From contig NC_134839.1 of the NCBI RefSeq assembly GCF_965363235.1, positions 92,027,743 to 92,091,742 of the forward strand: DNA of 64,000 nt, given 5' to 3'. This DNA is from Mytilus galloprovincialis (lineage: Eukaryota > Mollusca > Bivalvia > Mytilida > Mytilidae). Below, piece after piece: positions 12,121 through 22,700 of the stretch. The notes below the pieces were generated by a model. It ran no database searches and was not told where the DNA came from. It saw only the letters and a list, made by a program, of their open reading frames with translations. The position numbers and the translations under genes were made by a program. Each line of letters starts with the position of its first letter. Position 1 is the first letter of the stretch.

Positions 12121-14830
12121 ACACTGTAAATCATTATCATAACGCTTCCATATATATCTTTTATCACAATAATTTATTTTTGACGATAAATGTTTTTATC
12201 ATTTTGTCTCAACTATCTATGTGTAGCATCAACACAGAATACCCCTGAAGTAGGGAAAAGCAAAAAGTATTTATTCCCCATATAGTAAAAACTATTTGCT
12301 GTATAAATTATCCGCTTAATTTACACAAATTTCTCTCTGAAAACAATAGTTTGAATATGATTTAATGTCAAATGAATAGTTGAAGGATAAATGTGTAACT
12401 CGTCAGATGCTTCTTTGAACAGATACCAAACAATCGGAAGTTTATAGAGAGAGAAAGCCTCATTTCCCCCCCACCACTTTAAGAGTACCTATTTCAGTGG
12501 TAATGCTACAAAGTGTTGCATACAATTAATATCTATAAACATGTATATATAATTGATGAAATCTATACAAACTACCAACAAATCTCTGACACAAGACTTA
12601 AACCTCATTGCAGTCATTGGAAAGTAACCTATATTATCTCTAACAGCAACTTAACTAAAAAGTGCAGGAATAATCTAAAATCTGGGTAGATGGACTGTTT
12701 TATTGAAGTTCTATTCCTTTGAAATGTAAAAATATTGAAATTGTAATAACCTTTCATTTCTTGTAAAATTTAAATGAAATATATGTCTTTAGTTAACATC
12801 TGTATCATGTGAGATGAGTTTAAGAATCAGTGTTGATCGTATGTTTGGGCAGGAGTTAAGCCTTTAAAAATCTAAATAAGAATACAAAAAATCTTTATTA
12901 GTGCTCTAGCACCTACTGTTGTCTTTCAAGTTAACAGAAAAATTAGATAAAAAAAACAACATCCTACATGAATTTGAAAATCAGTGCTAATTGATTAGTT
13001 TAATGGCAGTTATTCTCCATGAAATTAAAGTGATATCAAAAACTCTGAGCTTGTTTCTTTGGTTATTCTAAAGATACTGTGTTTTTATTATTCTTTTTCA
13101 CTTCTTTTTTTTACAATGCACCAATGCTTCATAATTGACTTTCTTTACTAGAGAAACTGACACCTTGGCAGACATTAACACACATCATTACATGTTTTAC
13201 TACAACAAAAACCAAATATACTCATGTCATTTAACCTTTAATTCTAACTTTTGTATTACTCTATTTAGTCCCCTGCCAAATATTTTCTTAATCAACAAAC
13301 AGTATTTTTAAGATTGTGTAAATATTTTTGTTGTGCCATATATTTTTAAATCAATTAATGTCTAGGATAATTAGTTTTATAATGCCAAGTTAAAGTTGAG
13401 ATTTTTCTCACATGGCAAGTGATCACCTTGTATAAATATGTTAAATGAATGATGCGTCTTTCACATAAAAGTATTAGTGAGTGCAGAAACATTATGTATT
13501 TTACAATGTAATCAGCCTGTTCCTTTAAATTCCTTTTTTAATCCCTGTCTTTGTCTCTAAATCAAATTTCATAAAGGTGACTGCAACCTAAAATAATAAC
13601 TTATATTTTTTCTTTAACCCAGATATTTATGTGTTTTTCCTTAGAATTGATACTTTTAACAGTTTGTTTCAACAGTTTGGATTAAGCTCTTACTGATCTA
13701 AAATATAGGGTTGTGTCAGTGTATTTATATTTTCTATTCTGTCTTGTAGTACTAAGTATATAATTTGAGATGTTATAAATTCATACTTTTTACTTCCGAT
13801 CTTTTTCTCCAATTTGAAAAATATTTTTTACTCAGTCTGATTGATGATATTTATGCTTTTTATTTAAGATGTCTTTATAATTTGCTGTGATTAACAAATA
13901 ATTGTTTCCAATTCTAGTCAGGAAGATGTCCTTTATTTTTGTCCGTACAGAGTTTGCGCCAATTTCCTCTATTTCTCTTGTGGGAACATTATGAGAAAGT
14001 TGTTAAAATCTGTATATGATTATTTCAGGGTCTATTTAATATACTTAAAAAATCACCAATTTTATGACACATTTCAATAAAATCAAAATTTTATTCAGCA
14101 CTACATATTGCTGTTGACAAAAAAATGCAAATTTTACATTGTTTTGTAAAATTTTGAGTAAAAGGACATCTTCAATAAAAATTATCAAAATGTGTGGGTG
14201 TTTCCTATACAACTTTTTTTTTTAAAAGAAAATCTTTACTGTACATTTCCTGGTATATTACTTTGTCATAATTGTACTTTGAACCAGCTTTATGCATTTA
14301 TAATTTTGAAAATAGGCTAAAATGTTATTGAAATATGAATAAAAGAATTGAATTAAAGTAAAACATAAATCACTTTTATAAAATGGACCTGTTGTGAAAT
14401 AAATAGGAGTTGTTTGAGTTCTTAAGGTTAAAAATTCCAGCTAATATATACATTTACATGTAAATAAAACTTTATTATCTTAAGTGATTAAAACTTTAGA
14501 CACCAATACTGCAACACAATTTTAACAATTGTTATGTTAAGGTTATTGTACAATTTGAATTTAAACTTGTTTATGATAGAAAAATTTAACCTATTTAAAT
14601 AAAAATATTTGTTATATGCTGACTTTTTTTACTGCCCAACATACTATAGTTTGTCATAAGGAGAAGACATGGTATTGACAGATGTTTCATTTAAATGATG
14701 GTTTTGCTAATGGTGTAAACACGCTTAGCTATATGTAAGGGTGTGAATTATTTTTGAAGACATTTTACTTATAACATCTGATGATTCATGATGAAAATGG
14801 TTAGGGTAATGATGTATACTTTTTATACAA
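12121..14830. other. Intergenic stretch with no recognised feature
   Basis: About 2.7 kb of AT-rich sequence between the SWEET 3' end and the 67-bp satellite. I see no exon with conserved protein sequence, no RNA gene and no repeat family that recurs elsewhere in the window. A further SWEET 3' untranslated segment or unrecognised exons cannot be excluded. Confidence 0.45.
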
Positions 14831-14917
14831 CAGCAGTTGTCGTTATATATGTCACATGCATTCAGATGGTGTTTTTGATTATGAGATTCACATTCATATG
14901 ACATAAAACTTGTTTTT

Positions 14918-15173
14918 ATGGCCCATTTATGGCCATTATGTTTTCTGGTCTGTGCGTCTGTTCGTATGTTCGTCCCAGGTTAAAGTTTTTGGTTGAGGTA
15001 ATTTTTGATGAAGTTGAAGTCCTATCAACTTGAAACTTAATAAACATGTTCCCTGTGATATGATCTTTCTAATTTTATTGTCTAATTAGAGATTTTATCC
15101 CATTTTCACGGTCCACTGAACATAGAAAAAGATAGTGCGGATGGGGCATCCGTGTACTTGGGACACATTCTTG
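14918..15173 (+). mobile_element. E2 element, minimal copy with one monomer
   Basis: It starts ATGGCCCATTTATGG after a T-run, followed by the usual TTATGTTTTCTGGTCTGTGC head, one GGTTAAAGTTTTTGG monomer, GGGGCATCCGTGTAC and the terminus GGACACATTCTTG followed by TTT. It is the shortest complete copy of the family in the window and shows that monomer number varies between copies. Confidence 0.75.
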
Positions 15174-16132
15174 TTTGTAACCTGTTCAGATGACATACAA
15201 ATTGTTATGTCATACAACTTGTTTACAAATGACCCATTATATGGTTGTTTTGATTATGAGGTACATATTGTTATGCCATACAAGTAGTTGATTGATTACT
15301 CATTCATCAGATGATGATTTTGAATGTGATGTACACATGGTAATGCTATACAACTTTGTGATTGACGACTCATTCAGATAAAGATTTTGATTATGCTGTC
15401 ACATCACATCACAACGAACTGCCCTACAACTATTTTATATGGTGGTTTTGGTTATGATGCCCACATTATTATGCCCTACAACTAGTTGACTTATGATCAA
15501 TTTATATGTTGGTTTTAATTATGATGTCCACATCGTTATGTCCTACAACCAGTTAGCTGATGACACATGTGGTCTTGATTATGAGATACCCAATACACAT
15601 CAAAATGCCATACCACTTGTTGATTGATGACTCATTCAGATGAAGATTTTGATTATGCTGTCAAAATCGTTATGCCCTACAACTAGTAGAGTTATGACCC
15701 ATTTATATAATTTTATTGCCCTTCAATTAGTTGACGGATAACCCATTTATATGGTGATTTTGATTATGATGTCCACATCGTTATGCCCTACAGCCAGTGA
15801 GCTGATGACACATTTATATGGTGGTCTTGATTATGAGGTACCTTGTACACATCAAAATGCCATACCACTTGTTGATTGATGACTCATTCAGATGAAGATT
15901 TTGATTAAGTTGTCCAAATCGTTATGCCCTACAACTAGTTCAGTGATGACCCATTTATATAATTTTATTGCCCTTCAATTAGTTGACGGATGACCCATTT
16001 ATATGGTGATTTTGATTATGATGTCCAGATCGTTATGCCATACAACTTATTTACAGTTGGTTCATTTTTTTGGTTAATTTGTTATCATTGATATGATCAT
16101 AATTAAATTAACTGTTAACAAAGCTTTGAATT

Positions 16133-16355
16133 TTTGAAAAAAAAACCTAAGGCTTTTCTACACTACATCAGGAATAGATTACCTTAGCTGTATTTGGCAA
16201 AACTTTAGGAATTTTTGGTCCTCAATGCTCTTCAAATTTGTACTTTATTTGGCCTATTGAATTTTTTTATTCGAGCGTCACTGATGAGTCTTTTGATGAC
16301 GAAACTTGCGTCTGATGTTTATATAAAATTTTAATCCTGGTATCTATAATGAGTT
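16133..16355 (+). mobile_element. Hammerhead-bearing interspersed repeat, copy 1
   Basis: A non-coding repeat of roughly 220 bp: CTACACTACATCAGGAATAG, ATTACCTTAGCTGTATTTGG, GGTCCTCAATGCTCTTC, TTTATTTGGCC, then a hammerhead ribozyme motif and the tail TTTTAATCCTGGTATCTATA. The same order of phrases occurs on the opposite strand at about 19196-19375. Both copies sit in the 67-bp satellite. Hammerheads of this kind are known in animal Penelope-like elements and in small non-autonomous retrozymes. No protein is encoded. Confidence 0.7.
16275..16318 (+). ncRNA. Hammerhead ribozyme motif (type I), copy 1
   Basis: The core is complete. CTGATGA (16281-16287) is followed by stem II GTC/GAC and GAAA (16301-16304). 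Stem III is only A-U plus C-G around a TTGC loop, and the cleavage triplet GTC is at 16310-16312. Stem I pairs GCGTCA (16275-16280) with TGATGT (16313-16318) over six pairs, including wobbles. Cleavage is expected after 16312. The two-base-pair stem III is typical of retroelement hammerheads, which often need dimeric or circular RNA to react well. Confidence 0.75.
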
Positions 16356-16419
16356 TAATTGGTTATGATTTCCACATCGCAATGCCATACAACTAGTTGA
16401 GTGATGACCCATTTATATG

Positions 16420-16935
16420 GTATAAAATTGAGAATGGAAATTGGGAATGTGTCAAAGAGACAACAACCCGACCATAGAAAAAACAACAGCAGAAGGTCAC
16501 CAATAGGTCATCAATGTAGCGAGAAATTCCCGCATCCGGAGGTGTCCTTCAGCTGGCCCCTAAACAAATATATACTAGTTCAGTGATACTTAACGCCATA
16601 CTAATTTCCAAATTGTACACAAGAAACTAAAATTAAAATAATACAAGACTAACAGAGGCTCCTGACTTGGGACAGGCGCAAACATGTGGCGGGCTTAAAC
16701 ATGTTTGTGAGATCTCAACCCTCCCCCTATACCTCTAGCCAATGTAGAAAAGTAAACGCATAACAATTCGCACATTAAAATTCAGTTCAAGAGAAGTCCG
16801 AGTCTGATGTCAGAAGATGTAACCAAAGAAAATAAACAAAATGACAATAATACATAAATAACAACAGACTACTAGCAGTTAACTGACATGCCAGCTCCAG
16901 ACTTCAATTACACTGATTGAAAATGTCCACATCAT
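16420..16935 (+). repeat. Interspersed mussel repeat (CTCAACCCTCCCCC type)
   Basis: A non-coding repeat inserted in the satellite. It begins near AATTGAGAATGGAAATTGGG and holds GACAACAACCCGACCATAG, TGAGATCTCAACCCTCCCCC and, at the right end, TAACTGACATGCCAGCTCC. The left end recurs inverted at 27040-27180 and the right end recurs inverted at the window edge, 63700-64000. Satellite sequence resumes with GTCCACATCATAATG. A 61-codon open frame inside it is not conserved-looking and is not called. Confidence 0.65.
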
Positions 16936-18637
16936 AATGTCCTACAACTAGTTGACAGATGACCATTTTAAATAGTTGTCTTTGTTATGCTGTCCACATC
17001 GTAATGTCCTACAACTAGTTGACTGCTGACCCATCTATATATGGTTGTTTTGGTTATGATGTCCACATCGTAATGCCTTACAACTAGTTGAGTGATGACC
17101 CATCTATATGGTTGATTTGGTTATGATGTCCACATCGTAATGCCCTACAACTAGTTGAGTGATGACCCATCTATATGGTTGTTTTGGTTGTGATGTCCAC
17201 ATCGTAATGCCCTACAACTAGTTGAGTGGTGACCCATCTATATGGTTGTTTTGGTTAAGATGTCTTCATTGTTATGCCATACAGCTTGTTTACAGATTAC
17301 CCACTATATGGTTATTTTGATAATGTTGTTCACATGGTAATGCCATACAACTAGCTGGCCGATGACCCATGCATATGGTGGTTTTGATTATGATGTCCAC
17401 TTCGTTATACTTTACAACTAGTTGACTGATGACCCATTTGTAAACTAGTTATCGTTATGCCCTACAACTAGTTGACCGATGACCCATTTAAATGATAGTT
17501 TTAGTTATGATGTACACATCGTTATATCCTAAAACCAGTTGTTAGATGACCCATCGATATGGTTGTTTTGGGTATAATTGCCACATCGGGATGCCCTACA
17601 ACCAGTTGTCAGATGATCAATGTATATGGTTGTTTTGGTTTTGATGTCCACATCGTTATGTCCTACAACTAGTTGATTTATGACCGATTTATATAACCGT
17701 TATGCCCTACAACTAGTTAAAAGATGAACCATGCATATGGTTGTATTTGTTATGATGTTAACATCGTTATGCCCTACAACCAGTTGAAAGATGAACCATT
17801 GATGTGGTGCTTTTGGTTATGGTGTCAACATGTCCGACAACTATTTGTTAGATGACCCATCTATATGGTTGTTTTTGGGTATGAAGTCCACATCGTTATG
17901 CTCTACAACCAGTTGAAAGATGACCATTTATATGGTTGTTTTGGTTTTGATGTCCACATCGTTATGTCCTACAACTAGTTGATTTATGACCGATTTATAT
18001 AACCGTTATGCCCTACAACTAGTTGAAAGATGAACCATGCATATGGTTGTATTTGTTATGATGTTAACATCGTTATGCCCTACAACCAGTTGAAAGATGA
18101 ACCATTGATGTGGTGCTTTTGGTTATGGTGTCAACATTGTTATGCCCTACAACTAGTTGAAAGATGACGCATGTATATGGTGGTTTTAGTTAAGATGTCC
18201 ACATCGTCATGCCCTACAATTAGCTGAAAGATGATCCATTAATATTGTGGTTTTAGTTATGTTGTCCACATCGTTATGACATACAGCTTGTTTACAGGTG
18301 ACCCATTTATATGGTGGTTTTGGTTATGATGTCTACATCGTGATGCTATACAGCTTGTTAACAATTGACTCAATCAGATAATGACTATGGTAATAATGTC
18401 ATACCATAAGACGCGTTGATAGGTGATATATATATACCGACTATTTTTACTACCCAACATACTACGGTTTGTTACAAGGAGAAGCCATAGTATGACCAGA
18501 TGATTCAGTTAGAACATAGTATTGTGGTAACATTTTGCTGACGATGTAAATCATTTTGAAGACATTGATAACATATAATTTACAGATGATTCGTGATGAA
18601 AATGGATTTGTGACCTGTATACCTTTTATACGACCGC

Positions 18638-18710
18638 AAAATTTTTGCAGTTGTATAATGTTATAACGTTCTTAGCATCTTCGTCGTTGTCTTGAGACAT
18701 TAGATAACCA
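18638..18710 (+). repeat. E3 element, truncated 5' fragment
   Basis: TTTTATACGACCGCAAAATTT followed by an AACGTTCTTAGC and GTCGTTGTC stretch matches the 5' end of the E3 element at 4700. It then breaks off and satellite-like sequence returns. The 3' half is missing. Confidence 0.5.
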
Positions 18711-19195
18711 ATTCAGAAGGTGATTTTGATTATGATGTACACATAGTAATGTCAGAAAAATATGTTGACAGATGACCCATTTATATGGTTGTTTTGATTT
18801 TGATATACACATTGTAATGCCATATAACTTGTTCATATAAGACCAATTTAGATGATGAGTTTGGTGATGTACTCATAGTAATGCCATACAACTGATTGAT
18901 ATATGACCAATGATGCTGGTTTGGATTATGATGTACACATTGGAATGTCAGAAACTTTGTTGATAGATGACATATTCAAATGGTGGTTTTGATTTTGATG
19001 TTTACTTTGTAACGCCATTCAACTTGTTGATAGACGAGAGATTCAGTTGTGGGTTTTGATAATGATGTACACATCTTAATGTCATAAAACTTGTTGATAG
19101 ATGAGCAATTTAGATGATGGTTTTGATTATGGTGTACAGATCGTAATACCTTACAAATTGTTGATAGATGAATAAACTCATCATAGACACAGAGA

Positions 19196-19375
19196 TTAAA
19201 TTTTGTTTTTACGCCAGACGCGCGTTTCGTCTACAAAAGACTCATCAGTGACGCTCCAATAAAAAAACTTAAAAAGGCCAAATAAAGTACGAAGTTGAAA
19301 TTTTTGCCGAATACAGCTAAGGAAATCTATTCCTGAGGTAGAAAAGCCATAGTATTTCAAAAAATCAAAAGTTTT
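19196..19375 (-). mobile_element. Hammerhead-bearing interspersed repeat, copy 2 (inverted)
   Basis: On the minus strand this copy reads ATTCCTTAGCTGTATTCGG-like, then TTTATTTGGCC, then the hammerhead core and a short tail. It has the same order as copy 1 but lies in the opposite direction about 3 kb away. A last scrap of satellite (CCCATTTATATGGTGG) follows at 19379, so this copy too was inserted into the array. Confidence 0.65.
19211..19254 (-). ncRNA. Hammerhead ribozyme motif (type I), copy 2
   Basis: Read on the minus strand: stem I strand GCGTCA, CTGATGA, stem II GTCT/AGAC with loop TTTGT, GAAA, A-U and C-G stem III around GCGC, cleavage triplet GTC (complement of 19217-19219), and stem I partner TGGCGT. 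Compared with copy 1, stem II is one pair longer and the stem I partner differs (TGGCGT versus TGATGT), yet six pairs are still possible. Differences that keep the pairing argue for a real fold rather than a chance motif. Confidence 0.78.
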
Positions 19376-19717
19376 GTACCCATTTATATGGTGGTTTTTT
19401 TTTATGTAGCAATATTTTGCAAAGAAAAATTCTCGTCAAATGAATCCTTTTAATAAATGACATTTATGTAATTGTGAAAGTAGTGTTAAACACCAAAAAA
19501 AAAAAACAATCATCCACTCTCATTTTTTTGTTTTTCACTAATGTCTATCCTGTGACCCTAATGCATGATTGAACTTTAATATTTAACTCGGGTCATTATT
19601 TAGGATACATATCTTCGTGTTAGTGCATTCAAATTTAGTTGATACCTTATCTCCGAATAAACACTACCTAATAATAAATCTATTTATTGCTTCCTTTGTA
19701 CAACCCAGGTAATCAGG

Positions 19718-22700
19718 ATGGCGACTGAAGAGTCAATTGTTGTCACTAAAGATGAAGTTCATAGTTTTGTCATCCGTTCCATGGAAGCTGTTGGCCTCAA
19801 ACTGAAACATGGAACAGTTCTTGCTGATCTAATTGTATCCGCTGAGTGTAGAGGACACGCCAGCCATGGATTAAACAAACTAGGTTAGATAATATGTATA
19901 CTTTCTAGCATTTATTATACTGAAATTCATCTGATACATATATACAACTCATTGCCTTACAATTTACCATAATGCTATTGCCATTTTGGACTGATTAAGT
20001 CTAACCCGACAGCATTCATGGTACATGAACTAGTAAGCAAGTAAAGAACGTTTTCTGCTCCATATACATTGTATTAAAGAACAAACATAAAGTGGACTTG
20101 ATGTTTTATTTTCATAGAACAATACATGAATGAAATAAAGTCCGGAATGACATCAACAGAAGATCTGGAACCTAGTGTCCTGAAAGAAACATCGGCTACT
20201 GCTTTGGTAGACGGTAATAATTTAATAGGTAAGTATACTTAAAGCTTGTACAGTAAACTGTTCATATGCTTCATAGAATACACATGGACATGGAACAATT
20301 TTGCATTGTATAGAAGTTTCGTGTGAAAAGTGCCAATAAGAAAAGGTCTCGCGTGCAATATGTATTATGTTTGCAAATTATTTCAATCGTAAGTCAGATG
20401 ATTAATACTGTACAGTTTGTTTTGCCTTTTTTTCAAGTCGTTGCTCTAATAATGCATTTTACTAGATTCCGACGGATACATTTACACTGAGAAATAAGCA
20501 TGTTCAAATGTGTAATGCACCATACTGGTCATACCGTCTGGCACTATTCACTGAACATGTCTGATGGTAATGCCTCGGTATATTCAGAAGTGAAACTAAT
20601 CTAATTTTCGTTACTTTGAAGAACCAACACATCATCTTTCGGTGACCGTAAGACATAACCGGACATTATGGGGTTCGAATTTTTAATAGCTTAGTTCACT
20701 GAACAATTATAAAAAAAAATTCCATTTTTGATGGAGGCTTGAATTGAGAGTAGAATACATGTATTATAGTTTGTATAATACACGGTAAAACTTTGTAAAA
20801 TTTGGTATAAATGGACCCAAACATACGCATGTACAAATAAAAGGTTTGATTTAATTTATTTGAAACTGATTTTAGCATAAATCTTTCAGGACCTTATGTA
20901 GCTAGATTCTGTATGGACTTGGCAATACAAAAAGCAAAATCAGCCGGTATAGGTATCGTCTCATGTCGAGGTAAGATCATAGTACTCTGACAAAATCAGC
21001 CGGCATAGGTAACGTCTCAAATCGAGGTTGGATAATAGATTTCAGACAAAGGCTTAATATGTTTTAGCAGAGACATATATACACATATATGTCTCTGGTT
21101 CTAGCCAGCAATCAAAATCAATTGGGTAATGGATTTTAAAAATAAAATGTTTTGTTTCTGATAATATAGAGTTAATTTGACCTGCTCAACTCGTTCTATT
21201 TATATTGTAACTATTATTTGTAAAAAAGAAATGAAAATATATTAAAAGAATATGGGATACTTAATAGCCTTGTCATACAAATGATTATTAACGGTATGTT
21301 CTGTTTGGCAGGTTCTAACCATTTTGGTACAGCTGGGTGGTACAGTTTACGCGCAACAGAACAAGGACTTATAGTAAGTGAACAATTTGTTCAAAAAAAG
21401 GTTTCGATTTGACTTTACATGCATCTAAATTTGAAATTATATGCTTACCCTACACGTATTTTTAAAAAGTCCTCGAAAAAATTAGTGATTTATAATCAGT
21501 AGATACAAAAAACTATTCAGCAGCCACTTTAAGGTAGGAACTTCTTACATAATTTTCCTAACAAAATTTGTATTCAATGCATCACAGATGATTAGAAATG
21601 AATAATCATTAAAGTTTAATGTTTTGTTTGATACTTTAACTCTAACTAGATTTTTATTATAATTTAGGGAATGGCTTTTACTAACACCTCTCCGATGCTG
21701 GTCCCAACACGAGCTAAGTCGGTAAGTTACATTGCATTTCAACACACTTTATGTGCTTTATCTAAACACCAAAACAAAAGTGATGCTAAATATTAGTTTT
21801 CGTTTTCTTAATTTAGATTTTTCTATCTAATCTTTTGAAGAGGTAACATTTTTCTGAAATATGATTCATAAATAAGATAAGGCGAAATAAAAAAAAATAA
21901 TATTGCTTAACATTGATTGTTTCAAGTAAACATATATAACATAATTAAACAACTATGATGAGTCTGAAAGTTTAAACACACACACATCTGCCTATATGAT
22001 AATCCATTTTATTTATTTTTATATTACAGAAAGTATTAGGTACAAATCCCTTAAGTCTTGGTGCACCAGCACAAAACGGTGATAGTTTTGTTCTAGATAT
22101 GGCTACTACAGCAGTAGCAATGGGAAAGGTAAAAAATCATGCAATAATCGATCAGGGATAATTTAAGTCATCTGCCAAAGTATATAAACTACTCTTGAAC
22201 TGCCAGGATCTTGTAAAGTCTCTCATGGAGCAGAACAAATAGGTTGCCCTATAGTTATCTGAGATTATAATTTTAGTTCATACAAAACTCTGAATGACTT
22301 TAAAAGTATGGCACATCTTTGCTACTTTTTTTATTTTTAGAATAACAGCTAAAATCTGTAATCTGCAATATGTGCAAACATAGAACAAATGCATATTTTC
22401 TAAAAATTTACATAATCAGATAGACTAATCTTGACTAAAATAGGCAAACAAACATGCATACACACAGAGAGAAAAAACGCATTGTTTATTTATATCAAAG
22501 AGGAAATTTTTATTGTACTTTTAATTATAGTGTGAACTGAAAGGAAGACGAGATCAACCACTTCCTACAGGCTGGGCAGTTGATGCAGATGGACATGTAA
22601 GTTGTTGCTTTTTTTGTTATGTAAATGGACTTGTTAGTTTTTACTTTATTAGTGTTTATGGACTTGCACGTTGTTTTTTGTTTGTGTAAATGAACATGCA

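Larger units (their letters stand above)
14831..19195 (+). repeat. 67-bp satellite array with multiple insertions
   Basis: Diverged tandem units repeat the phrases GACCCATTTATATGGT, TTTTGGTTATGATG, TCCACATCGTTATGCC and TACAACTAGTTGA. In the best-preserved part the start points 17051, 17118, 17185 and 17252 give a period of exactly 67 bp. Most units contain the perfect palindrome CAACTAGTTG. The array is interrupted by an E2 element (14918-15173), a hammerhead-bearing element (16133-16355), another interspersed repeat (16420-16935), an E3 fragment (18638-18710) and, at its right edge, a second hammerhead element. It ends about 350-500 bp upstream of the dehydrogenase start codon. Confidence 0.85.
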
